From Deltaproteobacteria bacterium (lineage in GTDB: Bacteria; Desulfobacterota; Desulfobacteria; Desulfobacterales; B30-G6), in NCBI GenBank assembly GCA_022340465.1, contig JAJDNW010000130.1, forward strand, positions 97,719-161,718: a stretch of DNA of 64,000 nucleotides, written 5' to 3'. Shown piece after piece: positions 16,400 to 25,314 of the stretch. The notes under the pieces are model-generated. The model was not told where the DNA came from and did not search any database. It worked only from the letters and a program-made list of their open reading frames with translations. Position 1 is the stretch's first letter. Every line of letters begins with the position of its first letter. A program made the translations under genes and the position numbers.

Positions 16400-17509
16400 A
16401 TGTGGGGGACGCAGGTGACGGTAGCTGAGGATCACAATGGGCCGTACAATCTGTTGGACGGTGCTTCAGGTGAAGTTGCGGAAGTCGTTGCGGAGACGGA
16501 CAGTAAACTGAGGATTGCCGCGGATTCTACGTTGCCGCTGGACAAACGGCTGGAGGCCTTTGAAGATATTTTCGAGTCTGAAGTGGGCGACACCTCACTG
16601 GTGAGGGCGCGAAACGTCGAGCGCGAGGTCGGATTGCGCCAGATATATTTGAAGTTTGAGGGCGGCAACCCGACAGGAACGCAAAAGGACCGTATCGCTT
16701 TTGCCCAGGCCATGGACGCCTTGAGGCGCGGATACGACACCATTACCGTGGCCACCTGCGGTAACTACGGCGTTGCCATGGCGCTGGCGGCCAAGTTTTC
16801 CGGGCTGCACAGCCGCATATACATCCCTGAAAAATACCACACCCGCAGGATCCGGGAAATGCAGGACCTCGACGCCGAAATCGTTCGCGTCGAGGGTGAT
16901 TACGAATGCGCGGTGGACGTGTCTTCAGAGCAAGCCCGGCAGCATGAATACTACGACGCCAACCCCGGCGGAGAAAACATGCTCAGCCAGATGCAGGCGT
17001 ATGGACAAATTGCCTATGAGATTTATGACGAACTGCGCGACGCCCCTGCAGCTGTAGCGGTGCCCGTCTCCAACGGCACGACGCTGGCGGGGATATATAA
17101 AGGATTCTTAAGCCTGTACCGAAGAGGGAAAACATCGCGCATGCCGCGCATTGTCGCTGGGTCATCGTTCCGAAAGAACCCCATTGTACAGGCCTTTAGA
17201 AACAAGAAGCGATCCTGTGAAGATCTGAATCCGGTCAAGATACATGAAACCAGCGTGAATGAACCGCTGATTAACTGGCATTCCATCGATGGCAATCACG
17301 CCTTGGGTGCCATCCGTGAAACCAATGGGTGGGCCGCCGATGCTTCGGACCGGGCCATGCGAAACTGCAGCCGGCTGATTAGCGAAAAGGAGGGCATTCA
17401 GGCTCTCCCGGCCTCCTCGGCCGGAATGATCGCCCTGTTGGATCAACACCACAGTGAAGCCTTACCAAATGATCGATATGTTGTTGTTTTGACGGGAAGA
17501 AAATTATGA
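16400..17509 (+). CDS. Threonine-synthase-like PLP-dependent enzyme (fold type II)
   Basis: The 369-residue cytosolic protein carries GGNPTGTQKDR with the presumed PLP Schiff-base Lys96, the substrate/cofactor loop TCGNYGVAMA (119-128) and VPVSNGTTLAG as a phosphate-binding loop. These mark the tryptophan-synthase-beta superfamily, nearest to threonine synthase or cysteate-synthase-like enzymes. A GTG start at 16415, 5 bases after GGGGGA, is an alternative to the ATG at 16400. Real threonine synthase is unlikely because of the pathway context. It probably does beta- or gamma-replacement or elimination on an amino acid. It is the first gene of a four-gene operon. Confidence 0.8.
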   Translation: MWGTQVTVAEDHNGPYNLLDGASGEVAEVVAETDSKLRIAADSTLPLDKRLEAFEDIFESEVGDTSLVRARNVEREVGLRQIYLKFEGGNPTGTQKDRIAFAQAMDALRRGYDTITVATCGNYGVAMALAAKFSGLHSRIYIPEKYHTRRIREMQDLDAEIVRVEGDYECAVDVSSEQARQHEYYDANPGGENMLSQMQAYGQIAYEIYDELRDAPAAVAVPVSNGTTLAGIYKGFLSLYRRGKTSRMPRIVAGSSFRKNPIVQAFRNKKRSCEDLNPVKIHETSVNEPLINWHSIDGNHALGAIRETNGWAADASDRAMRNCSRLISEKEGIQALPASSAGMIALLDQHHSEALPNDRYVVVLTGRKL

Positions 17510-18606
17510 CGAAAAATAATGATGCCCACGCCATTGTGTATTGCCAAGGGATGTTCAACACGCTTAACGGAAAGACGGCCCATGGACTGGTGCGTTTCAC
17601 CGAGCGGTATCGGGTTGTTTCCGTGGTGGACGCCCGCTATGAAGGTCGAGATGCCGGTGACGTACTGGATGGGAAACGGCGGGACATCCCGGTGTTTGCA
17701 TCGATCGGGGAAGCACACGCGCATGCCTCCCGCGCTTCGGCCCCGGCCACTCATCTCGTGGTGGGGCTGGCACCGGACGGCGGGCGTTTGGGGGCAGGAG
17801 AGCGCCAGGATATTCAAACGGCTCTGAAAATGGGCTTGAACGTGGATTGCGGATTACACGACTTTCTGTCCGATGACCCGGAAATGGCCGCGATCGCCAG
17901 AGAAAAAGATGCGGTTATCCGGGACATTCGCAAGCCGCCGCCGCGGTCGCAACTGCATTTTTTTTCGGGCAAAATAGAAGCGGTAACATCCCTGAAGATT
18001 GCCGTTCTGGGAACCGATTCGGCAGTGGGTAAGCGTACGACTGCCTGGAAGATTGTCCATGGATTTCAGAAGATCGGGCTCAATGCCGTACTTGTCGGCA
18101 CCGGTCAGACTGCCTGGATGCAGGGTGCCCGATACAGTGTCATCATGGATTCGTTGGTAAACGATTTCGTATCCGGTGAAATAGAACATGCCGTCTGGTC
18201 GGCCTGGGAAGATGAAAAGCCGGACGTCATCGTCATCGAAGGGCAGGGAAGCTTGATGAACCCGGCTTATCCCGGAGGATTCGAGATTCTTGCCGCCGGG
18301 CGGCCGGATGTGATCGTGCTGCAGCATGCGCCGGCCAGATTGGAATATGACGGCTTCCCCGGATATCCAATCCAGCCGCTGGCACAACAAATACAAGTGA
18401 TAGAATTGCTCTGCGGCAAGCCGGTCGCGGCCGTGTGCATAAACCACGAAGGGCTTTCCGATCCACAGATACCTTTTGTATGTGACGCGGTTGCCATGGC
18501 TGTCGGCAGGCCGGCGTTCGATGTGCTCAGGGACGGCCCTGAAAAACTCGTCAAGCAATTGAAACGCTATCTGAACAGAGCGGTACCGGAGTCGGCGGAT
18601 GGGTAA
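17506..18606 (+). CDS. DUF1611-family P-loop protein (DgcN-like)
   Basis: The 366-residue protein has an N-terminal Rossmann-like half and a P-loop half with GTDSAVGKRT at 169-178 and VIVIEGQGSL (242-250) as the second nucleotide-site strand. This is the DUF1611 family. A characterised member, DgcN, N-acetylates D-glutamate and works with the enolase-superfamily racemase DgcA. A related racemase is encoded three genes on (20966-22042), which supports a similar paired chemistry. It overlaps the PLP-enzyme gene by 4 bases and the next gene by 8. The actual substrate is unknown. Confidence 0.8.
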   Translation: MTKNNDAHAIVYCQGMFNTLNGKTAHGLVRFTERYRVVSVVDARYEGRDAGDVLDGKRRDIPVFASIGEAHAHASRASAPATHLVVGLAPDGGRLGAGERQDIQTALKMGLNVDCGLHDFLSDDPEMAAIAREKDAVIRDIRKPPPRSQLHFFSGKIEAVTSLKIAVLGTDSAVGKRTTAWKIVHGFQKIGLNAVLVGTGQTAWMQGARYSVIMDSLVNDFVSGEIEHAVWSAWEDEKPDVIVIEGQGSLMNPAYPGGFEILAAGRPDVIVLQHAPARLEYDGFPGYPIQPLAQQIQVIELLCGKPVAAVCINHEGLSDPQIPFVCDAVAMAVGRPAFDVLRDGPEKLVKQLKRYLNRAVPESADG

Positions 18607-20962
18607 CCTATCCTCACAATCTCAGGCGCAATTTGCAGCGCTAAAAGTGTTCGACCGCCTCGAAGTCGGCCCGGTAAAATTGGAGCGCAACCGTCTTACG
18701 GCTCCTTACCGGTTGTTTGTTAACGATAAAGAAGATGTTTTCGACCTGATCTACAGCTTCGAGGAGCCGGTGTTCAGAGTAGGAGAGACAGAATCGAAAA
18801 ACCTGGCGGACATGATGGCGGCCCAGGTGGCCCTCAATTACGGCCTTTTCTGCGAAAGGATTGTCTTTCACGGATGTTACGATCAAATCGACCGGTCTTT
18901 TTTGCGCGATATGGCCGAGAATACGGCCAGGGAAATATATGTCAAAAAATTTCTGGAACCCAATCCGTTTCTTCAGGGATCCGTGACCGGGATGACGGCG
19001 ACAAAAAAGGACAAGTACGCGGCCGCCCGCTTGGAGTTCAAGGGGTCTATTAAAAGGGATGCGGACACGCGCTGGCAGCAATGGTCCACGGACCAAAACC
19101 GTCACTGCATTCTTTCCAGCGGCGGCAAGGACAGTCTGCTCAGCTACGGGTTGATCAACGAAATAGGGCTGGAATGCCACCCCGTTTTTGTAAACGAATC
19201 GGGCCGCCACTGGTTTACGGCCCTGAACGCATTCCGCCACTTTCAAGAGAATATCCCGAACACCGCCAGGGTGTGGGTGAACTCGGACAGGCTTTTTTCC
19301 TGGATGCTTCAGCGGATGCCGTTTATTCGCAAGGATTTTACCCGGGTCCGCTCCGATGAATATCCTGTCCGTCTCTGGACCGTGGCGGTGTTCCTTTTCG
19401 GCGCGTTGCCGCTCATGCGCAAACGGGGCATCGGCAGGTTACTGATCGGAGACGAATTCGACACGTCCGTCCGCAAGGTACATCAGGGGATAACCCACTA
19501 TAATGGGCTGTACGATCAGAGCATTTTTTTCGACCAGACCCTTTCGCGCTATTTTATGCGCAAGGGATGGGCGATCAGCCAGTTTTCCATTTTACGGCCC
19601 CTGTCGGAACTGCTCATCCAGAAAATTTTAGCGCGGCGTTATCCCGAGCTCCAACGCCATCAGACCTCGTGCCATGCAGCCCACAAGGAGGGCGACCGCA
19701 TCATACCCTGCGGCAAATGTGAAAAGTGCCGCCGGATTGTCAGCATGCTGTCTGCCTTGGATGTTGACGTCACCGCCTGCGGGTACCGGGAGCGTCAGGT
19801 GGCGGATGCCTTGAAGGCGTTCGTTGCCAAGGGCGTGGCCCAGGAGCTCCCCGGTGTTCGTCAACTGGGAGCGATGCTGATGCAAAAAAAACTGATAGAG
19901 GTGCCCCCGGATCGACGGGATTTTTTCAGACCCAGGCCGGAGGTGCTGCATCTCAGGTTCGATCCCAGCGTGTCGCCGCTGAATGCCATACCCGTGAACT
20001 TGAGAATTTCCCTGCTGCAGATTTACGTGCAGCATGCCGATGGTGTCATGCAGCGTGTCGGTAAAAAATGGACGTCCTTCAATCCTTTCAACAGCGCCGA
20101 TTTGTCTCAGCCGTTTGTGTTTGAGCTGAATATCGATGCCCAAAGCCCTGAGGCCGAGGAGGGAGAGACGGCTAAGTCCAAAAGGCAGTTTCTGTGGGGG
20201 GAACTCTCCTGGCCTGAGGCCCGGGACCGACTCGAGAAAGTCGATACCGCCTTGTTGCCGGTGGGTTCCATTGAACAGCACGGTCCCCACCTGCCCCTGG
20301 ACACCGATGCCTATGATGCCAATTACCTGGCTTTGCGCGTGGCCGAAGCGTGCAGCGATCCCAAACCCCTGGTGCTGCCATATATTCCCTACGGTGTTGC
20401 CTATCATCATCACGGGTTCAAAGGAACGGTGAGCATCAGCAACGATGTCCTTGCCAAGCTGGTTTATGATATCGGCATGAGTGCTTCCCATAACGGGATA
20501 AACAAGCTTGTTATCATCAACGCCCACGGTGGCAACAGCCCGGCACTGAATTATGCCGCCCAGATGATCAACCGCGATGCCCATGTGTTTGTTTGTGTGG
20601 ATACCGGTGAAACCAGCGACGTGGATATCTATGCCTTGATCGACACGCCCAATGACGTTCACGCCGGTGAGATGGAGACCAGCACAAGCCTGGCGGTAAG
20701 ACCGCATCTGGTCAATATGAGCCGGGCCCGTACCGAAATTCCGGAATTTTCCAGCCGCTATCTCGATTTTACCTCCATCCGCGGCGTTTCCTGGTATGCT
20801 TACACGCAAAAAATATCCAACAGCGGTGTGATGGGGGATCCGACAAAGGCCAGTGCGGAAAAGGGGAAAAAAATCTGGGAAATCATGATTGCCCACCTGG
20901 TTGCGCTGGTTGAAGATTTGAAATCCATGACGCTGGAAGAGATTCATCACCGGAAGTTGTAA
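18599..20962 (+). CDS. Fusion of a QueC-like PP-loop ATPase and a creatininase-family amidohydrolase
   Basis: The 787-residue protein begins with a beta-rich segment (1-150) and then a PP-loop ATP-pyrophosphatase domain with SGGKDS at 174-179 and a QueC-style zinc site Cys358, Cys371, Cys374, Cys377 (C-x12-C-x2-C-x2-C). After a linker (about 440-530) comes a creatininase-family domain with SIEQHGPHLPLDTDAYD, NAHGGN (641-646) and HAGEME. Expected metal ligands include Glu559, His561, Asp570 and Glu691. The first domain probably adenylates a carboxylate or carbonyl; the second hydrolyses or condenses an amide bond. I know of no named enzyme with this arrangement. All key residues appear intact in both halves. 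Confidence 0.85.
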   Translation: MGNLSSQSQAQFAALKVFDRLEVGPVKLERNRLTAPYRLFVNDKEDVFDLIYSFEEPVFRVGETESKNLADMMAAQVALNYGLFCERIVFHGCYDQIDRSFLRDMAENTAREIYVKKFLEPNPFLQGSVTGMTATKKDKYAAARLEFKGSIKRDADTRWQQWSTDQNRHCILSSGGKDSLLSYGLINEIGLECHPVFVNESGRHWFTALNAFRHFQENIPNTARVWVNSDRLFSWMLQRMPFIRKDFTRVRSDEYPVRLWTVAVFLFGALPLMRKRGIGRLLIGDEFDTSVRKVHQGITHYNGLYDQSIFFDQTLSRYFMRKGWAISQFSILRPLSELLIQKILARRYPELQRHQTSCHAAHKEGDRIIPCGKCEKCRRIVSMLSALDVDVTACGYRERQVADALKAFVAKGVAQELPGVRQLGAMLMQKKLIEVPPDRRDFFRPRPEVLHLRFDPSVSPLNAIPVNLRISLLQIYVQHADGVMQRVGKKWTSFNPFNSADLSQPFVFELNIDAQSPEAEEGETAKSKRQFLWGELSWPEARDRLEKVDTALLPVGSIEQHGPHLPLDTDAYDANYLALRVAEACSDPKPLVLPYIPYGVAYHHHGFKGTVSISNDVLAKLVYDIGMSASHNGINKLVIINAHGGNSPALNYAAQMINRDAHVFVCVDTGETSDVDIYALIDTPNDVHAGEMETSTSLAVRPHLVNMSRARTEIPEFSSRYLDFTSIRGVSWYAYTQKISNSGVMGDPTKASAEKGKKIWEIMIAHLVALVEDLKSMTLEEIHHRKL

Positions 20963-20965
20963 ATA

Positions 20966-22042
20966 ATGAAAATTACCCATTTGGAAATGTGGCCGGTCAC
21001 CATGCCGTTGGCGGAGCCTTACAGTATCGCCTATGAAGCGGTCGCTTCGGCGACCAATGTCTTCTTACGAGTAGACACGGACAATGGCCTGACTGGCTAT
21101 GGCTGCGCCGCACCGGATGCCTCCGTCACCGGTGAAACACCGGAATCGGTGATCGAGGTCGGCAATGGTGTCGTCGAACCGGCAATTTACGGCGAGAATC
21201 CTTTGCGGCTGGCGAGGTTGACCGAAAACCTGAAATCGATTCTGCCCGGGAATCCATCGGCCATGGCAATGACGGACATGGCCCTGTATGACATTCTGGG
21301 GAAGGCGGCCGGGCTTCCGGTATATGTGCTGCTGGGGGGATACCGAACGCGAATCATGACCAGTGTCACCATCGGAATCATGCCGGTGGCGGATACGGTG
21401 GCCAGGGCCAGGGAGCATGCCGGCAATGGGTTCCGGTCCTTGAAATTAAAAGGGGGTGTCGATGTAGAGACCGATATCGAACGCGTGCTTGCGGTCAGAA
21501 AAGCCGTCGGGACGCTTGTCGAACTCCGCTTTGATGCCAATCAGGGCTATGGCGAAGCCGAAGCGCTGCATTTTATCCAAAAGACCCGCCAAGCCGGCTT
21601 GGCGCTCATCGAACAGCCGACCGACAGAAGTGACTTGAAACTGTTGGGCCGTATTACCGATGAAGCGCCGTTGCCGGTCATGGCCGACGAGAGCATGATG
21701 AGTCTGCGGGATGTCTTCCGGCTGGCCAAACGCGATCTGGTCGACATGGTCAATATCAAACTGATGAAGGTGGGGGGGGTGACCGAGGCCATGCGCATCG
21801 ATTCCGTCGCCAAGGCGGCTAAGCTGGAGACCATGGTGGGCTGTATGGATGAGGCCGCTCTGGCCATTGCAGCCGGGCTGCACTTTGCGCTGGCCCGGCC
21901 CAACGTCGCGTATGCCGATCTGGATGGGCACTTAGACCTGGTTGGAGACCCCAGCACGGGCGCGGTCACATTGAAGAAGGGCTATCTTTATCCGCGTTCC
22001 GGGCCCGGGCTGGGATTCGATCTGCCGCTATCTTCAGGGTAG
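20966..22042 (+). CDS. Dipeptide-epimerase-like enolase-superfamily enzyme
   Basis: The 358-residue protein has the two-domain enolase-superfamily layout. LKLKGG supplies the base Lys162, metal ligands are Asp190 (FDANQG), Glu216 (IEQPTD) and Asp241 (ADES), and the opposite base is Lys265 or Lys268 in [19 protein letters not shown] near the C-terminus is typical of the L-Ala-D/L-Glu epimerase and DgcA (N-acetyl-glutamate racemase) branch. It would invert the alpha-carbon of an N-acylated amino acid or dipeptide. It starts 3 bases after the fusion gene stops, completing the operon. Confidence 0.85.
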   Translation: MKITHLEMWPVTMPLAEPYSIAYEAVASATNVFLRVDTDNGLTGYGCAAPDASVTGETPESVIEVGNGVVEPAIYGENPLRLARLTENLKSILPGNPSAMAMTDMALYDILGKAAGLPVYVLLGGYRTRIMTSVTIGIMPVADTVARAREHAGNGFRSLKLKGGVDVETDIERVLAVRKAVGTLVELRFDANQGYGEAEALHFIQKTRQAGLALIEQPTDRSDLKLLGRITDEAPLPVMADESMMSLRDVFRLAKRDLVDMVNIKLMKVGGVTEAMRIDSVAKAAKLETMVGCMDEAALAIAAGLHFALARPNVAYADLDGHLDLVGDPSTGAVTLKKGYLYPRSGPGLGFDLPLSSG

Positions 22043-22282
22043 TCAATCCATATGGGAATTTCCGGTTTGTCCGGGTTCGGTGCATGTAGGCTTCAGGCAT
22101 CAGGTAACTACTCAAATGAAAACGATTTTTATTGTTCTGGCAGGCGTTGGGATCCTCACCATGTTAAAGGGAAGCCTTTTTCAGTGTCTTGATCCGTGTC
22201 GACAACGAAGAGCTCTATCCGGATACTTACGTTTTAGCGTGACTCCAAAAAATTGATCTGAAGGTAACATAGGAGGTTTGAC
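22043..22282. other. Intergenic region with a weak frameshifted reading frame
   Basis: The 240-base gap contains ATG at 22116 (MKTIFIVLAGVGILTMLKG), which stays open for 46 codons. A single shift in the T-run near 22177 would join it to a protein-like continuation ending at TYVLA (stop near 22242). There is no ribosome site, so I do not call it as a gene. Confidence 0.3.
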
Positions 22283-22741
22283 ATGACCGTTATCAATAAA
22301 ATAATGGTTGCTGTTGACTTTTCAGATTTTTCCGTGGCCGCGGCCAGGTATGCCGCCAAACTGGCAAGAGATGTGAAGGCAACCCTCCTGTTGACCCATG
22401 TTTACAACCAGCGGGACGTGGACATGCTGAACATGGTCGCCATGCAGGTGCCGGACTTTTCGGTAAAAAAGTACGTGGGTGAGTGCACCGATGAGAAAAA
22501 AGAACGCCTTCGCGAGCTTTCCGAAGAACTAAGCCACGACGGAGGACTCAGCGTGGAAACTCACTTGCGCATCGGTGTGCCTTATGAAGCCCTTTTGCGG
22601 GAGATAGACGAGGGAAAGCCCGATCTGCTGGTGATGGGCGCCAAGGGAAGATCCAATGTAATTGACATGATCCTTGGCTCTTGCGCCCAGAAGATGTTCC
22701 GGCACAGCCCCATACCGCTGCTGAGCATTCGTAACCGGTGA
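22283..22741 (+). CDS. UspA-type universal stress protein
   Basis: The 152-residue cytosolic protein starts MTVINKIMVAVDFSDFS behind AGGAGGT. It keeps the ATP-binding glycine loop GAKGRSN...GS followed by CAQKMFRHSPIPLLSIR, so it is the nucleotide-binding type, unlike the two Usp-like proteins near 3.5-4.6 kb. It stands alone between the epimerase gene and a convergent small secreted-protein gene. A role in stress or starvation survival is family-level inference. Confidence 0.9.
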   Translation: MTVINKIMVAVDFSDFSVAAARYAAKLARDVKATLLLTHVYNQRDVDMLNMVAMQVPDFSVKKYVGECTDEKKERLRELSEELSHDGGLSVETHLRIGVPYEALLREIDEGKPDLLVMGAKGRSNVIDMILGSCAQKMFRHSPIPLLSIRNR

Positions 22742-22848
22742 TTGCAATAAACGCTCTCGTTCGCCCATGGCGTGATGATTAGGAATGCTGAGACCCTGTA
22801 GACAGGACAAGGACAACTTTTTCGGTATGTATATATTTATCTTCGGAT

Positions 22849-22867
22849 ACAGGCAGGCGATGCCTGT
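22849..22867. terminator. Hairpin between convergent genes
   Basis: ACAGGCA (22849-22855) and TGCCTGT (22861-22867) flank a 5-base loop, between a plus-strand gene ending at 22741 and a minus-strand gene ending at 22883. There is no clear T-tract; it may be a weak bidirectional terminator. Confidence 0.3.
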
Positions 22868-22882
22868 CGCGAAGCGCGATGC

Positions 22883-23179
22883 CTACTCATCCACAACCTG
22901 AAACGATTTGACCGTAATAATTTTCATCTCTTCCCCTTCCCGAATCGAGCCTTCCACTTTCACTTTCACACTGATGTAATTCTCGATTAGATCTTCACCT
23001 ATCTCGTTCGGTTCGATATCAAAAATATCACCTTCGGCCACGAGTTGGCCTGTGTCGTTTATTTCACCAACCAGGGTGACCGTCTCCGATGCCGCATGGG
23101 ATAAACTCAGTGCCGCAAAAATAAAACCGATAAAGATGGTGAGGGTGATAAGACGCTTTTTGGCAAGTAATGATTTCAT
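22883..23179 (-). CDS. Small secreted protein of unknown function
   Basis: The 98-residue protein has a clear Sec signal peptide (basic MKSLLAKKRL, hydrophobic core, AHA-A cleavage near residue 29). The roughly 70-residue mature part reads TVTLVGEINDTGQLV...YISVKVKVEGSI and looks like one small beta-barrel (OB-like) domain. It should act in the periplasm. A ribosome site GAGGAG lies just upstream of the ATG. I do not recognise the family; similar single-domain OB proteins bind ligands or metal, but nothing here fixes that. Confidence 0.7.
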   Translation of the reverse strand: MKSLLAKKRLITLTIFIGFIFAALSLSHAASETVTLVGEINDTGQLVAEGDIFDIEPNEIGEDLIENYISVKVKVEGSIREGEEMKIITVKSFQVVDE

Positions 23180-23678
23180 AGCTCCTCGCTTATTATCAGG
23201 AAAATTAGGAAGTCGCCTAAATCAAGCGTTTCAAATTTTCAGCTTCCATTATCGCTTAACAAGAACCATGCCAACGGTATTGTTTTCAATGGATTCTATC
23301 TACTTGAGCCATCGGGGTGTTTTAACGTCATCCCTATGCTCGAAGAGGGAAAGGGGATGGCAACAAACAAGACGCCGGAGTTCCGGCGCGACTGTTTTAG
23401 GAACTGGAAGTTCCGACATCTGCCTCTTCAATCCGCTTGTACTGTGCTTTTTCCCGAAACGGACGGGGAAATCCGTTCGTCGTTCATGCAATCGCGGGGT
23501 TTTCAAACGAGGCCTGTGTTTGTTTCGGTAATTCTCTGTTGGCAGTAGAGTGATCGTTGTTGTCGAGAAGACGGACCGTTCCGAAAAAAAAAATCAGGGA
23601 CCTCCGGCAGCGCCTTAAGGTCTGGGGCCTGCGCTGCCGTCGGCGCCGATTTGAAACAGTCGAAAGACCGGCCAGACT
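23180..23678. other. Non-coding stretch with tandem palindromes
   Basis: This 499-base gap has no convincing gene. Near 23371-23417 two short palindromes follow each other, CGCCGGA-GT-TCCGGCG and GGAACT-GGA-AGTTCC, then a run of ten A near 23583. The base composition shifts along the stretch. It could hold a small RNA or a degraded insertion, but no motif identifies one. Confidence 0.35.
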
Positions 23679-23867
23679 TCAGGCATTGCCGCCCACGAAT
23701 CCCTCGCAACGATCGTTGAAAAATTCCATCGCCTCCTCGACGGAATCGAAGAGGATCCAGTCGTGCTTGATGACCTTTTCATCCTGCATGCGGGTGCGTT
23801 CGATCTCTGTATTCCCGAAATATTCAAAATGGTCGTAATAGTCGGTGTGCAATTCCTGTGTTTTCAT
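23679..23867 (-). CDS. 62-residue small acidic protein
   Basis: ATG at 23867 follows AAAGGAG by 9 bases. The product, beginning MKTQELHTDYYDHFEYFGN, is rich in aromatic and acidic residues. It has no signal peptide or membrane helix, and ends EAMEFFNDRCEGFVGG. I do not recognise a family. The clean ribosome site and ordered composition (two predicted helices) argue for a real gene. It stands alone. Confidence 0.6.
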   Translation of the reverse strand: MKTQELHTDYYDHFEYFGNTEIERTRMQDEKVIKHDWILFDSVEEAMEFFNDRCEGFVGGNA

Positions 23868-24029
23868 TCGTATATTCTCCTTTTTTAGCGTTTATAGGAG
23901 ATGATTACCACACAGGATTGACAGATACGGTCACACCGGTATAAATTTTTTACGGACCTATAACCAATAACAAGGTAAAAGCCTGCCGGCCGGGGCGTCA
24001 TTATTCCTATGCAATCGTTGTTCCTTATT

Positions 24030-24057
24030 TTGGGTTATAGGCTCGATTTTTTATAAT
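24030..24057 (+). promoter_or_regulatory. Possible sigma-70 promoter for the MFS-methyltransferase pair
   Basis: TTGGGT (24030-24035) is followed after 16 bases by a perfect TATAAT (24052-24057), 70 bases before the MFS start codon. Confidence 0.45.
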
Positions 24058-24126
24058 CGATGCCGCAAGTTCGACGCGATTGTGTGGAACGGGCGGTGCG
24101 CTTTTAAAATAGGTCGGTAGTCAACC

Positions 24127-25314
24127 ATGGCTGTTACGAAAAAATTATCCCTGGGTATCATTTTCGCCTCTGCAACTCTGACCATTATGGCCGGGAGCAT
24201 CATAGCGCCGGTTTTAAATCTCATGCGAGACGGTCTCGGGGTTGCGCCTTCCTATGTGGGGTTGATCATCACCACCCACGGGTTGTTCATGGCGCTGTTC
24301 AGCCCATTGATGGGAAGCATCATCGACCGTCGGGGGGTCAAAGGGCCGTATATCGCTGCGTTATTTCTCTACGGGCTTGCCGGCGGGGCCGGCTTGCTGA
24401 TCGATTCCTTCTGGGCTTTCCTGATCAGCAGGGCCTGTCTGGGAATCGGCTTGGCCGGTGTTTTCGCCGGTATCAACGTGCTAATCCTGAATATGTACGA
24501 TGGGATCGAGCGCGATCGGGTCATGGGATGGCGGGGCAGTGCCCAGAGTTTCGGCGGGGTCATCTGGCCGTTGCTCGGCGGCGCCCTGGGCGCCGTTTCA
24601 TGGCGTTTTCCTTTTGCCGTCTACCTGGTGGCCATTCCCATCGGCCTGCTGGCCATGGCGGGTGTTCCTGAACCGAGGGTCCGCCGCCAGAGTGGACCGA
24701 GTCCCCAGGGCAATGCATCGGTATTGACCATCTTTCGAGAAAAGCCGGTCCTTTTCATCATATACGGTGTAACCTTTTTTGGCAGTCTGCTTCTATATTC
24801 CATCGTCGTTTTTCTACCCCAATTGCTAGAGGGCTTTGGCATCTCCAGCACCATCCGTATCGGGCTGTTCATCACCGCTATGACAGCTGCGGGAGGCGTG
24901 ACCGCTTTTGTCTATGGAAAGATACGGTCACGTTTCAGCTATGAGCGCATCATCGTCATGGTTGCCGCTCTGTGGACAGTGGCATTTTCCTTCCTGTCCC
25001 AGGCATCCGCAAGCTGGGTCATTGCCGCCAGCGTGGCCCTGTTCGGTGTCAGTCAGGGGCTGATGATGCCCACCGTCATGGTGTGGATCGGGGCTGTGGT
25101 ACCCCCATCCTTCCGGGGACGGTTCAGCTCATACCTGGGGACATTCGGGTTTATCGGCCAATTCCTGTCGCCCATTGTATTTGCACCCGTTTTCATGCAG
25201 CTGGGATTCGACGGTGTTTTTGTAACCGGTGCCGGGATAGGTGCGGCTTGGTTGGTGTCACTTTCGGTTGTAATGGCCAGAAGCAGTCGAAAAAGATCCG
25301 GTGAAACAAAATGA
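24127..25314 (+). CDS. Major facilitator superfamily transporter
   Basis: The 395-residue protein has 12 predicted membrane helices in two halves, with the family loop GSIIDRRGVKGPY after helix 2 and the matching YGKIRSRFSYERI in the second half. It is an inner-membrane secondary transporter, most like drug or metabolite exporters, but its substrate is not readable. Its last codons overlap the methyltransferase gene (ATGA at 25311-25314), so the pair is one transcription unit and might modify and export the same compound. Confidence 0.88.
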   Translation: MAVTKKLSLGIIFASATLTIMAGSIIAPVLNLMRDGLGVAPSYVGLIITTHGLFMALFSPLMGSIIDRRGVKGPYIAALFLYGLAGGAGLLIDSFWAFLISRACLGIGLAGVFAGINVLILNMYDGIERDRVMGWRGSAQSFGGVIWPLLGGALGAVSWRFPFAVYLVAIPIGLLAMAGVPEPRVRRQSGPSPQGNASVLTIFREKPVLFIIYGVTFFGSLLLYSIVVFLPQLLEGFGISSTIRIGLFITAMTAAGGVTAFVYGKIRSRFSYERIIVMVAALWTVAFSFLSQASASWVIAASVALFGVSQGLMMPTVMVWIGAVVPPSFRGRFSSYLGTFGFIGQFLSPIVFAPVFMQLGFDGVFVTGAGIGAAWLVSLSVVMARSSRKRSGETK

